From: an uncultured Victivallaceae bacterium
Lineage (GTDB): Bacteria > Verrucomicrobiota > Lentisphaeria > Victivallales > Victivallaceae
DNA length: 64,000 bases
NCBI GenBank assembly: GCA_944392655.1
Contig: CALXXL010000005.1
Coordinates: forward strand, 62,001 to 126,000
Reading direction: 5' to 3'
The notes beneath the pieces were generated by a model. That model worked only from the letters and a program-made list of their open reading frames with translations, did no database searches and had not been told where the DNA came from. The position numbers were made by a program, and so were the translations under genes. Numbering within the stretch: the first letter of the stretch is position 1; every line of letters begins with the position of its first letter. This document shows positions 1-8,439 of this stretch, in pieces.

Positions 1-1
1 A

Positions 2-1093
2 GTGATGCGCAAACTCATCGCTCTCGCTTTCTCCCAGATCGAAGCGGATAAGAACCTCGATATCCTTAACTGCTCCCTCGCGGAACCACCGCAGGAGTTC
101 GAACTCGATAAGGATTTCCAGTTCGTCCTTAAAGCACAGATCGCTCCGGAAATTTCCCTCCCGGATTATAAGGAAATCAAGGTAGACGTCGCCGCTGCCG
201 CCGTTACCGACGAAGAGGTCAACGAAAAGGTCGAATATTACCGCAATATGTACGGTACTTACGCCGAAGTCGAAGGCCCAGCCGTCGCCGACGATATGCT
301 CAAGGTTTCATATACCTCCGACTTCGTTCTGCCGGAAAATCCGCCCCAGGGCCTCGCAAGAACCGTCGCCAGCGATGATAACTATCTCTGGCTTAATGAA
401 CCCGAACTTATCCCCGGATCCATTAAGGCGCTTACCGGCGCGGAAGTCGGCAAGGAGTACTCCTTCGCCGCTGAATTCCCCGCTGACTGGCGCGACGCTG
501 ACCTCGCCGGAAAAACCGTTAACTACAACGTTAAAGTTCACGGCATCCAGCGCCGCAGCCCAGTCAGCGAAGAGGAACTCTGCAAGAGAATGCAGGCCGA
601 AAATATGGACGCCCTTAAGGATATGTTCCGCACCGTAAGCCTCAGAGAGGCCGAAAGCAAACGCCATAACGAAATCGTCGAAAAGGTTTATAACGAACTC
701 GACAGCAAGGTTCCGGAATTCGAACTCCCCGAAGAGATCCTCGAAGGCGAAACCGATAAGGAGCTCCGCCAGTTAATCAATCAGACCGTTAAGAGCGAAG
801 CCGACGCTGAAGAGTTCAAAAAGGATATGGAAAATCATCGTGCCAAGGCTAAAGAACTCGCCAAAATTAAACTGCGCAAGATGCTTATCCTCCGCAATAT
901 TGCCAAACTCGAAGATATCAGCGTGGCTAACGAAGAACTCGAAGCCCAGATCTCTGTCATGAGCCGCTACTACGGCTACAAGGAAGATGAATTCAAACGC
1001 ATGATCGAACAGAACGGCTCACTCGAAGATTTGCGCGGCGATATGCTGATGAGCAAAGTCCTCGATAAACTCGCCCAGTATGCCGATAAGTAA
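2..1093 (+). CDS. tig: Trigger factor, 5' end cut by window edge
   Basis: Ribosome-associated chaperone and peptidyl-prolyl isomerase that meets nascent chains at the exit tunnel. The 363 visible residues match the trigger factor layout from the end of the ribosome-binding domain onward: the link segment containing PEISLPDYKEIKV, a PPIase-like domain at about residues 75-190 and a long helical C-terminal substrate-binding domain at about 195-363. The ribosome-binding N-terminus (roughly 80 residues, with the usual GFRKGK-type signature) lies outside the window, so the apparent GTG at base 2 is not the real start. Next come clpP and clpX, the classical tig-clpP-clpX order linking folding and proteolysis. 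A hairpin follows the stop, but clpP could still be cotranscribed. Identity rests on domain order, characteristic motifs and this synteny. Confidence 0.93.
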   Translation: MMRKLIALAFSQIEADKNLDILNCSLAEPPQEFELDKDFQFVLKAQIAPEISLPDYKEIKVDVAAAAVTDEEVNEKVEYYRNMYGTYAEVEGPAVADDMLKVSYTSDFVLPENPPQGLARTVASDDNYLWLNEPELIPGSIKALTGAEVGKEYSFAAEFPADWRDADLAGKTVNYNVKVHGIQRRSPVSEEELCKRMQAENMDALKDMFRTVSLREAESKRHNEIVEKVYNELDSKVPEFELPEEILEGETDKELRQLINQTVKSEADAEEFKKDMENHRAKAKELAKIKLRKMLILRNIAKLEDISVANEELEAQISVMSRYYGYKEDEFKRMIEQNGSLEDLRGDMLMSKVLDKLAQYADK

Positions 1094-1157
1094 TTACTCC
1101 GCTCAGGCGGTCTGCCGCGCTTAAGCGGCGGTTGTAAGAAAATTGTATATCCAGAAT

Positions 1158-1191
1158 AACAGAGCCGCCCACTCAAAAGGACGGCTCTGTT
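1158..1191 (+). terminator. Hairpin after tig, possible attenuating terminator
   Basis: AACAGAGCCG (1158-1167) pairs with CGGCTCTGTT (1182-1191), a perfect 10-bp stem with a 14-base loop. No run of T follows, so it may act as an mRNA 3' stabiliser or a weak terminator between tig and clpP rather than a strong intrinsic terminator. A further GC-rich inverted repeat lies just upstream at about 1098-1133. Confidence 0.5.
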
Positions 1192-1314
1192 GCGCTGTAA
1201 ACTGTATGGCGGATGACAATAATAACACGCCAATACTATCCCCCAGGAAAAAATACCCGGGTTGACAGATCATATCAGTTTACAGGTGCGGAATAATAGC
1301 TAAGGAGTTGGAAT

Positions 1315-1914
1315 ATGAAAACAAAAAATGTACTCGTGCCAATGGTTGTGGAACAGACCGGAACCGGAGAACGCGGATATGATATATATTCAAGACTGCT
1401 GAAGGACAGAATCGTCCTCCTCGGTACACCGATCGATGACGACGTGGCAAATCTGATTGTCGCCCAGCTGCTCTTCCTGCAGGCAGAAGACCCCAAAAAG
1501 GATATCGATCTCTATATCAACAGCCCCGGTGGATCATGCACCGCAGGACTCGCTATCTACGATACCATCCAGTCCCTTTCATGCGACGTTAAAACATACT
1601 GCATCGGACAGTGCGCCAGCATGGGCGCAGTTCTGCTCTGCGCCGGCGCTGAAGGCAAAAGATACGCCCTGCCTAACTCCAGAATCATGATCCATCAGCC
1701 ATGGGGAGGCGCTCAGGGTACCGCCGCCGATATCGATATTCAGGCTAAGGAAATTCTGCGCCTGCGCTCAATGCTTAACAAAATTATCGCCACTCATACC
1801 AAACAGTCGCTTAAGAAAATCGAACGCGATACCGAACGCGACTTCTTCCTCTCCGCCGATGAGGCCAAGGCTTATGGCCTCGTTGACCATGTGGTGGAAT
1901 CCAAAAGAAAGTAA
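1315..1914 (+). CDS. clpP: ATP-dependent Clp protease proteolytic subunit
   Basis: Serine peptidase that forms the tetradecameric ClpP barrel and degrades proteins fed to it by ClpX, encoded next. At 199 residues it has the usual family length. The catalytic triad is visible: Ser102 in QCASMG, His127 in MIHQP and Asp176 in the ERDTERD segment, with the 25- and 49-residue spacings of E. coli ClpP. The start ATG is preceded by AAGGAG at about 1301-1306. The N-terminal region, with a [12 protein letters not shown]-type segment, is typical. clpX begins 9 bases after the stop, so the two are surely one transcript. Nothing unusual is seen. Confidence 0.97.
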   Translation: MKTKNVLVPMVVEQTGTGERGYDIYSRLLKDRIVLLGTPIDDDVANLIVAQLLFLQAEDPKKDIDLYINSPGGSCTAGLAIYDTIQSLSCDVKTYCIGQCASMGAVLLCAGAEGKRYALPNSRIMIHQPWGGAQGTAADIDIQAKEILRLRSMLNKIIATHTKQSLKKIERDTERDFFLSADEAKAYGLVDHVVESKRK

Positions 1915-1923
1915 AATACTTTT

Positions 1924-3249
1924 ATGAGCAACAATAATAACAATATCCCGAGATGCTCTTTCTGCGGACGGCCGATTAACGACGGCTCCGTAAAGGTCAT
2001 TGCCGGACATAATAACTCTTTTATATGCGAGAATTGCGTCCAGGCTTGCAGCGAAATTATCGCCGAAGAATCAGGTGCAGCCAAGGCCGGACGCAATAAC
2101 AACGCTAAACGCGATAAGTATATCGAAAAACTTAAAGTGCCGACTCCGGCTCAGCTGAAGGCCGGACTCGATGAGTTCGTGGTCGGACAGGAACACGCCA
2201 AAAAGGTGCTCTCCGTAGCCGTCTACAACCACTATAAACGGTTGCAGTCTCAGGTGGCCGGCGCCGATGATAACGGATTCAAGGACGTTGACCTCGAAAA
2301 AAGCAACGTGCTGATGCTCGGACCTACCGGATCCGGCAAAACCCTCCTCGCCAGAACTCTGGCGAAAATGCTCGACGTGCCGTTCTGTATATGCGACGCA
2401 ACAACACTCACTGAGGCAGGATATGTCGGCGAAGACGTCGAAAATATCATTCTCCGCCTCGTTCAGGCCGCCGATTATGATATCGAACGCGCCCAGATCG
2501 GGATCATCTATGTCGACGAAATCGATAAAATCGCACGCAAAACCGATAATGTATCAATTACCCGCGACGTTTCGGGCGAGGGCGTTCAGCAGGCACTCCT
2601 CAAGATCCTTGAGGGTACCGTTGCCAATGTACCCCCGAAGGGCGGACGCAAACACCCCGAACAGAGCTACCTCCATGTCGATACCACCAATATACTGTTT
2701 ATATGCGGAGGAGCTTTCGTGGGACTCGAAAACCTCGTGAAGCGCAGAGTCGGAAAACAGGTGCTCGGTTTCGACCGCTCCAAGGATGAACCGGCTCAGG
2801 TTCAGGCCGCCGGAAGACATTTGAGCAGCGATAACTTCCTCTCTTACTGCGAAACCGAGGATCTGGTCAAGTTCGGTATGATTCCTGAACTCGTAGGACG
2901 GTTGCCGATATTGACATATCTGGCGCCGCTTTCACGCCAGGATCTCGTCAAAATCCTTACCGAACCTAAAAATTCTCTGATCCGGCAGTATCAGAAACTT
3001 ATCGCTATGGATCATGTCAAACTCGAGTTTACCAGGGACGCTCTCGAGGAACTCGCAGCCCAGGCCGAACAGCGCGGCACCGGCGCACGCGGATTACGCG
3101 CCCTTATGGAGGAACTTATGCTTAACGTTATGTATATGATCCCAGATCATCCCGACGTTGTCAAGTGTCAAATCAATGCCGCCGCTGTACGCGGAGAGGC
3201 TGAACCTAAACTCTCGCGCATGAAAAAACAACAGGAAACTGAATCGTAA
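1924..3249 (+). CDS. clpX: ATP-dependent Clp protease ATP-binding subunit ClpX
   Basis: AAA+ unfoldase that recognises tagged proteins and threads them into ClpP. The 441 residues show an N-terminal C4 zinc finger (Cys11, Cys14, Cys35, Cys38), Walker A GPTGSGKT (133-140), the pore loop GYVG (166-169), Walker B ending VDEID (near 197-201) and a C-terminal D2 region with the GARGLR sensor-2 segment. It lies 9 bases after clpP. The next gene, a kinase, starts 6 bases downstream, so the clp transcript probably continues into it. Confidence 0.97.
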   Translation: MSNNNNNIPRCSFCGRPINDGSVKVIAGHNNSFICENCVQACSEIIAEESGAAKAGRNNNAKRDKYIEKLKVPTPAQLKAGLDEFVVGQEHAKKVLSVAVYNHYKRLQSQVAGADDNGFKDVDLEKSNVLMLGPTGSGKTLLARTLAKMLDVPFCICDATTLTEAGYVGEDVENIILRLVQAADYDIERAQIGIIYVDEIDKIARKTDNVSITRDVSGEGVQQALLKILEGTVANVPPKGGRKHPEQSYLHVDTTNILFICGGAFVGLENLVKRRVGKQVLGFDRSKDEPAQVQAAGRHLSSDNFLSYCETEDLVKFGMIPELVGRLPILTYLAPLSRQDLVKILTEPKNSLIRQYQKLIAMDHVKLEFTRDALEELAAQAEQRGTGARGLRALMEELMLNVMYMIPDHPDVVKCQINAAAVRGEAEPKLSRMKKQQETES

Positions 3250-3255
3250 TATATT

Positions 3256-4506
3256 ATGCCTGAGAACGATAACATTACCAGCGAACTCGAAAGCGAACTC
3301 TCCGACGATACCGCCGTTTTCGAACCGGAGTATTCCGGAGAGACCGCTAACGGTTCTTCAGACGGAAATTACCGCCTGCCAACCCTTACTCTGGGCGGTA
3401 ATACGCTGGAATCACTGCCGCAGAAAAGCGGCAAGAGATACCGCTTCCTGAGAACAATCGGGTTCGGCGGTATGAAGTCCGTTCTGCTTGTATATGACCG
3501 CGAACTCAGACGCAACGTCGCTATGGCAACTATGCCGGACTGGAGAGAAAGACAGCCCGCCGTCGTCAACCGGTTTATTATGGAGGCCAGAATTACTGCC
3601 AGACTGGAACACCCGAATATCGTGCCGGTTCACGATATCGGACGCGATATGAATGGAACCCCTTACTTCACTATGAAGTATCTTAAAGGTAATACTCTGG
3701 CATCCATTATCAGAAAACTCAAGGCCGGCGATCCGGAAACCGTTGCAACTCACCCGCTGACTAAACTGCTGCGGATATATCTGCGTATATGCAACGCTAT
3801 CGCTTTCGCTCATTCTCAGGGGTTTATACATCTCGATCTTAAACCGGAGAATATTCACGTAGGAGAATTCGGCGAAGTGCAGGTGATCGACTGGGGACTC
3901 GCTCGCGCCATCAACCGGCCGGAAGATGAAGGCAAAATTAAACCACAGAAAAATAACGGTGGATCAGGACGCACTACCGCTATTACCGGAATGACACGCG
4001 ACGGCATCGCCAAAGGTACCCCAGGATTTATGGCTCCGGAACAGGCCGCCGGAAAAAATCGCGAGAAGGATCAACGCACCGATATATATACTCTGGGCTG
4101 CATCCTGTATACCATCCTTACATTCGAAAAACCTCTCGCCGGACGCAAAGTCAAAGAGGTCCTGCGCGCGACCATAAAAGGCAATATACGCGCTCCGCGC
4201 GAGCTCGAAAACCCGCAGTGGCCGATACCTATCGCGCTCGAAGCAATATGCCTTAAAGCTATGGAGCGGTTCCCCGAAAACCGCTACCAGAGCGTATATG
4301 AACTGCGGCAGGATATTATCGCTTTCTCTTCCGGATATGCCACCAAGGCAGAAGACGCGGGCGCACTCAAGAAATTCGCCCTCTTTATTCAGCGCAACGC
4401 TTTTGTGGTGGTGATAATTCTACTGCTGGTTATCCTGATCGCGATTTTCTTCCTGCTCTTTATCGGCGCCGCTACCGGAACTCTGGTGATTAATCATGGA
4501 GCATGA
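3256..4506 (+). CDS. Membrane-anchored Ser/Thr kinase with displaced catalytic lysine
   Basis: Hanks-type protein kinase of 416 residues: an acidic N-terminal tail (1-60), a kinase domain (about 62-355) and one C-terminal transmembrane helix (about 383-404) with almost nothing beyond it. The kinase would face the cytoplasm. Glu110 (helix C), HLDLKPEN (192-199, Asp194 as catalytic base) and DWG (212-214) are present. The usual beta-3 lysine is absent: the site reads VAMA (88-91). A lysine, Lys74, instead sits in the glycine-rich loop (GFGGMKSV), the position used by eukaryotic WNK kinases. The Arg of HRD is Leu. It is either an active kinase with this alternative lysine or a pseudokinase. It starts 6 bases after clpX, so it may be expressed with the Clp machinery; its substrate is unknown. 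Confidence 0.82.
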   Translation: MPENDNITSELESELSDDTAVFEPEYSGETANGSSDGNYRLPTLTLGGNTLESLPQKSGKRYRFLRTIGFGGMKSVLLVYDRELRRNVAMATMPDWRERQPAVVNRFIMEARITARLEHPNIVPVHDIGRDMNGTPYFTMKYLKGNTLASIIRKLKAGDPETVATHPLTKLLRIYLRICNAIAFAHSQGFIHLDLKPENIHVGEFGEVQVIDWGLARAINRPEDEGKIKPQKNNGGSGRTTAITGMTRDGIAKGTPGFMAPEQAAGKNREKDQRTDIYTLGCILYTILTFEKPLAGRKVKEVLRATIKGNIRAPRELENPQWPIPIALEAICLKAMERFPENRYQSVYELRQDIIAFSSGYATKAEDAGALKKFALFIQRNAFVVVIILLLVILIAIFFLLFIGAATGTLVINHGA

Positions 4507-4510
4507 TTTG

Positions 4511-5263
4511 ATGAACAGCAGAAAAATTGCCGTCGTTACCGGCGGCTCAAGCGGCCTCGGTTCCGCATTGATCGACGCATTGAAAAATGATTACTTTGTC
4601 GTCAATATCTCCCGCTCTGCCGCCACCAACGCCGACGCAAATATTGCCGCCGATTTGACCGTAGAAGCCGGGAGACTCAACGCGGTAAATGAGATTAAAA
4701 ATAAATTCGGACGCATCGATCTTTTGGTCAATAATGCCGGAATCGGCGCATACGGCACCTTTGAGGAGCTAGCCATGGAGGAGATAAGAAGACTCTTTGA
4801 AATCGATCTCTTCGCTCCCATCGAGATGACCCGCATCCTTATGCCGGAATTACAGAAAACTTCCGGTACTGTAATCAATATCGCATCCATGGCGGCTAAA
4901 ATCCATGTCCCCGCCATGGGCGGATACTGCGCCGTTAAAGCCGCTTTCGCCATGTTTTCCGAAACTCTGCGGGTTGAGGCCGGCATCAAAGGCGTACGCG
5001 TTATTACCGTATATCCCGGAAGAGTCAATACCGGTTTTTCATCCCGCGCTATCAAATATCGCGAGGTCCCCAATACCCCCGACAACTCCGGCGTGAGTCC
5101 GCATGATTTCGCCGCCAGCGTCATTAAAACTCTCAAAAATCCACGCCGTAAACGACTATTCTTCCCATGGTGGTACCGCCCGGGCGCATGGCTGGTTAAA
5201 TTGCTGCTGGAAGAGTATTACAACCGCAAAAATATCCAGTACTGGAAACTCAATGATAAATAA
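4511..5263 (+). CDS. Short-chain dehydrogenase/reductase
   Basis: Classical NAD(P)-dependent SDR of about 250 residues with a Rossmann fold. The cofactor motif TGGSSGLG (10-17), the NNAG motif with following GIGAYG, the catalytic Ser in NIASM and the catalytic YCAVK (Tyr-x-x-x-Lys) are all present. The substrate cannot be told. An in-frame ATG at 4496 overlaps the end of the kinase gene, but the ATG at 4511 has GGAG (4498-4501) nine bases before it and is preferred. It is the last gene of the clp-kinase run, followed by a strong hairpin terminator. The C-terminal 35 residues are basic and rich in Trp and Pro (FFPWWYRPG), possibly membrane-associated. Confidence 0.85.
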   Translation: MNSRKIAVVTGGSSGLGSALIDALKNDYFVVNISRSAATNADANIAADLTVEAGRLNAVNEIKNKFGRIDLLVNNAGIGAYGTFEELAMEEIRRLFEIDLFAPIEMTRILMPELQKTSGTVINIASMAAKIHVPAMGGYCAVKAAFAMFSETLRVEAGIKGVRVITVYPGRVNTGFSSRAIKYREVPNTPDNSGVSPHDFAASVIKTLKNPRRKRLFFPWWYRPGAWLVKLLLEEYYNRKNIQYWKLNDK

Positions 5264-5266
5264 AAA

Positions 5267-5297
5267 AAACGCCGTCAGGTAAATCCGGACGGCGTTT
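5267..5297. terminator. Bidirectional intrinsic terminator between SDR gene and carA
   Basis: AAACGCCGTC (5267-5276) pairs with GACGGCGTTT (5288-5297). The A-run on the left and T-run on the right allow termination of both convergent transcripts. Confidence 0.85.
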
Positions 5298-5312
5298 CTT
5301 ATAAGCTGGAAA

Positions 5313-6476
5313 TTATTTTTTGAAGCGGCGCATCAGCTCTGCAAACTCTTCAAAGAGATAGGTCGGGTCATTCGGCCCCGGAGCAGCTTCCGGATGATAC
5401 TGCACCGCAAACATCGGATAGACTTTGTGGCGCAAACCTTCAACCGTGTTGTCATTCAAATTTATATGCGTTACTTCCACATCATCCGGCAGCGATTCCG
5501 CCGCAATCCCGAAGTTGTGGTTCTGCGACGTGATCTCTACCTTGCCGTCAGATAAACGGCTTACCGGATGATTGCAACCGTGATGGCCGAACTTCAGCCG
5601 GAAACGTTCACCCCCACACGCCAGTCCAAGTATCTGATGCCCAAGGCAGATCCCCATTACCGGTACTTTGCCGAGCAGCGCCTTAGCCGCATCGATCGCA
5701 TAGGTTACCGCCGCCGGGTCCGCCGGACCGTTCGACAGAAAAACCCCGTCCGGATTCATCGCCAGAACCTCTTCCGCCCCAGTCTTCGCCGGTACCACCG
5801 TTACCCGCATTCCATGCTGACGCATCCGGCGCAGAATGTTGTACTTGATCCCGAAATCGTAGGCGACAACATTAAATTCCACCTCCGGCACCGGCTTGTT
5901 CCAGCCAAAACCGAATGACTGCTTGTCATCCGCATCCCATACATATTTTTCCGTACAGCTGACTTTACTCGCGTAATCCTGATTGTCCAGACCGCACCAT
6001 TCACGCGCCTTCGCTACACCTTCTTCATGACTCATTTCCAAATCCGAACAGTGCAGGTAACCTTTCAACGTCCCGGATGAACGCAGGATGGTGGTGAGAT
6101 AACGCGTGTCTATCCCCGCTATCGCAGGAATGTTGTACTGCTTCAATACCGACGGAAGCGACGCCTCAGAACGGAAGTTCGACGGCTCATTCATGTTATG
6201 CACGATAAAACCGTTCAGAAACATTGTGCGCGATTCCATGTCTTCACGGTTGAAGCCGTAGTTGCCAATCTCAGGATAGGTCATCGTTACCAGCTGACCC
6301 GCATAGGACGGATCGGTCAGAACCTCTTCATAGCCGGTCATGCCGGTGTTGAATACTACTTCGCCCTCGCGGTCTACCGCCGCGCCGACACTGTACCCGG
6401 GTAAAACCGTTCCGTTTTCCAGCGCAAGAAACGCCTTGCACGCACGACGGGCTTCCCAGTCATAAGTTTGCGTCAT
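5313..6476 (-). CDS. carA: Carbamoyl-phosphate synthase small (glutaminase) subunit
   Basis: Hydrolyses glutamine and passes ammonia to CarB for carbamoyl phosphate synthesis (pyrimidines and arginine). From the chosen ATG the protein has 387 residues: the CPSase small-chain N-terminal domain (to about 150) and a class I glutamine amidotransferase domain with the nucleophile Cys in GICLGHQ (about 277) and the His-Glu pair in QYHPEA (about 361-363). A TTG six bases earlier is possible, but the ATG at 6476 has GGGG eight bases upstream. The gene is transcribed away from pyrG-carB, so the two subunits of one enzyme are made from divergent promoters instead of a carAB operon. Confidence 0.96.
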   Translation of the reverse strand: MTQTYDWEARRACKAFLALENGTVLPGYSVGAAVDREGEVVFNTGMTGYEEVLTDPSYAGQLVTMTYPEIGNYGFNREDMESRTMFLNGFIVHNMNEPSNFRSEASLPSVLKQYNIPAIAGIDTRYLTTILRSSGTLKGYLHCSDLEMSHEEGVAKAREWCGLDNQDYASKVSCTEKYVWDADDKQSFGFGWNKPVPEVEFNVVAYDFGIKYNILRRMRQHGMRVTVVPAKTGAEEVLAMNPDGVFLSNGPADPAAVTYAIDAAKALLGKVPVMGICLGHQILGLACGGERFRLKFGHHGCNHPVSRLSDGKVEITSQNHNFGIAAESLPDDVEVTHINLNDNTVEGLRHKVYPMFAVQYHPEAAPGPNDPTYLFEEFAELMRRFKK

Positions 6477-6519
6477 AATCAAGCCCCAAATATTATAAAT
6501 TCTGTTTTACCGGCTTATT

Positions 6520-6548
6520 AATTTAGCACCGTTTGACACGCTTCGCAA
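6520..6548 (-). promoter_or_regulatory. Putative carA promoter
   Basis: On the minus strand TTGCGA (6543-6548) and TAAATT (6520-6525) are separated by exactly 17 bases. The distance to the carA start is about 45 bases. Sequence match only. Confidence 0.45.
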
Positions 6549-6633
6549 ATAGCAACCACAAGATATTTTTTGCTAAATAGAATCCACCAGGGGTTGTTTT
6601 TTTACACTTTTATGGCATATTATTTATACCGGT

Positions 6634-6787
6634 CTGACATTCCTGTGTTACGTCAGCGACGGCGGCACGGGAAGGGGTTGGAGTCGCCAGACGCTGCCTG
6701 ACCGGAAGGTCGGTAAACCTATCGGTCCGGAGAGCGCCGGGCTCTTCCAATCCATTCAGGGAACGATATTCATAATATATACGTTCC
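6634..6787 (+). ncRNA. Candidate structured RNA or leader upstream of pyrG
   Basis: This GC-rich stretch lies between divergent carA and pyrG and contains nested complementary segments. Bases 6675-6682 pair with 6746-6753 (8 bp, one G-U). Inside are CGCT (6692-6695)/AGCG (6732-6735) and a 6-bp hairpin closed by a GGAA tetraloop (6698-6713). CTGAC/GTCAG lies at the 5' side, and a GGAACG...CGTTCC hairpin (6760-6787) lies just before the pyrG start region. An AT-rich TTTACA...TATTTATA promoter-like stretch precedes it at about 6601-6630. It could be an independent small RNA or a pyrG leader. The GGAA loop recalls SRP RNA, but the conserved SRP internal-loop sequence is not found. The class is not recognised. 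Confidence 0.35.
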
Positions 6788-6828
6788 AGTGGTTCTTGGA
6801 ATGTCGGATAAAATCTTTAGGCGGTAGG

Positions 6829-8439
6829 ATGATGACTAAACACATTTTTGTAACCGGAGGCGTGGTGTCCAGCCTGGGCAAGGGGATCACCGCAGCATCG
6901 CTCGCTATGCTACTTAAACACCGGGGATACAGGGTCGCTATTCAGAAACTCGACCCGTATATCAACGTCGACCCCGGAACCATGTCACCTTATCAGCACG
7001 GAGAGGTTTTCGTTACCGACGACGGCGCTGAAACCGACCTCGACCTCGGTCATTATGAACGATTCGCCGATATCTCATGCTCCAAGGCCAGCAACTATAC
7101 TACCGGAAGAATTTACAGCAACGTTATCGCACGCGAAAGACGGGGCGGATATCTCGGCGGAACCGTTCAGGTTATCCCTCATATCACCGATGAAATTAAA
7201 CTCGCTATAAAATCTCTCGCTTCCCCCGACGTCGATATCGCTATAACCGAGGTCGGCGGCACCGCCGGTGATATAGAGTCCCTACCGTTCCTCGAAGCAA
7301 TAAGACAGTTCCGGCACGAGTGCGGCAGATTCAACGCCATATTCATCCACCTTACTCTCGTGCCATATATCAAGGCCGCAGGTGAGCTTAAAACCAAACC
7401 TTCACAGCAGTCTGTCGGCATCCTGCGCAATATCGGTATCGTGCCGGATATCCTCGTATGCCGCTCGGAAATGCCCATGCAGAAGGAACATCTCAGCAAA
7501 CTCGCTCTGTTCTGCAACGTCGACCCGGATCTGGTTATCGAAGAACAGGACGTTAAACACTCCATATTTGAAGTGCCGCTCGAACTCGCAGGTCACGGAT
7601 TCGATACCAAGGTGCTTAAACTTCTCGACCTGCCCGCCGGTGAACTCGTTATGGACGAGTGGAACGATATGCTCGATGCTACACTGCATCCGCAGCACAG
7701 CGTCAATATCGCCGTCGTCGGCAAATATATGAGTCTGAAAGACGCATACAAGAGCATCTACGAGGCTCTTAATCACGCCGGTACCGCCAACCATTCCAAA
7801 GTAAATGTTACTATGATTGAAGCTGAAGATCTCGAAACCGGCGACCCGGATAAAATACTCTCAGGCGTCGACGCTATACTCGTACCGGGCGGATTCGGCG
7901 ACCGCGGCGTGCCGGGCAAAATACGCGCTATAACTTATGCAAGAACCAATAACCTGCCTTTCTTCGGTATATGCCTTGGAATGCAGTGCATGGTTATTGA
8001 ATTCGCCCGCAACGTCGCCGGACTCGATAACGCCAACAGCACCGAGTTCGATCCAGAAACCCCATACCCCGTAATCGATCTCCTGCCGGAACAACGCAAT
8101 ATCTCCGACAAGGGCGGCACAATGCGACTCGGCGCTTTCCCATGCACCATACAGCCGGGATCAACCGCGGCGGAGGCTTACGGAGCTTTGAACATCTCCG
8201 AACGCCACCGCCATAGATATGAATTCAATAATATTTATCGCCGGCAACTGGAAAAATGCGGCATGCGATTCTCCGGAAACAGCCCCGACGGCAAACTCGC
8301 CGAAATCGTGGAGCTGCCGGATCGCAACTTCTTCCTCGCATGCCAGTTCCATCCGGAATTTAAATCCAGACCGCTCGCGGCTCATCCGTTATTCTGCCGC
8401 TTTATTCAGGCGGCTCTTAAACAACAGAGGGAAAAATAA
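6829..8439 (+). CDS. pyrG: CTP synthase
   Basis: Makes CTP from UTP, ATP and glutamine. The protein has an N-terminal amidoligase domain starting with the diagnostic [17 protein letters not shown] and a C-terminal glutamine amidotransferase domain with GICLGMQ (nucleophile Cys) and QFHPE. Length is about 536 residues, normal for the family. An upstream in-frame TTG (6796) would add 11 unrelated residues; the ATG-ATG pair at 6829/6832, preceded by GGTAGG, is preferred. carB begins on the very next base after the stop, so pyrG-carB form one operon joining two steps of pyrimidine synthesis. The 5' region may carry a structured leader. Confidence 0.97.
   Translation: MMTKHIFVTGGVVSSLGKGITAASLAMLLKHRGYRVAIQKLDPYINVDPGTMSPYQHGEVFVTDDGAETDLDLGHYERFADISCSKASNYTTGRIYSNVIARERRGGYLGGTVQVIPHITDEIKLAIKSLASPDVDIAITEVGGTAGDIESLPFLEAIRQFRHECGRFNAIFIHLTLVPYIKAAGELKTKPSQQSVGILRNIGIVPDILVCRSEMPMQKEHLSKLALFCNVDPDLVIEEQDVKHSIFEVPLELAGHGFDTKVLKLLDLPAGELVMDEWNDMLDATLHPQHSVNIAVVGKYMSLKDAYKSIYEALNHAGTANHSKVNVTMIEAEDLETGDPDKILSGVDAILVPGGFGDRGVPGKIRAITYARTNNLPFFGICLGMQCMVIEFARNVAGLDNANSTEFDPETPYPVIDLLPEQRNISDKGGTMRLGAFPCTIQPGSTAAEAYGALNISERHRHRYEFNNIYRRQLEKCGMRFSGNSPDGKLAEIVELPDRNFFLACQFHPEFKSRPLAAHPLFCRFIQAALKQQREK

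Noticed and set aside
1262-1300. Promoter TTGACA at 1262 in front of clpP
   Set aside because: No acceptable -10 box lies 16-18 bases downstream; the nearest AATAAT is 24 bases away.
6634-6787. SRP (4.5S) RNA in the carA-pyrG region
   Set aside because: A GGAA tetraloop is present, but the conserved internal-loop sequences (GTCAGG and AGCAGCC) are absent, so the region is kept only as an unassigned RNA candidate.
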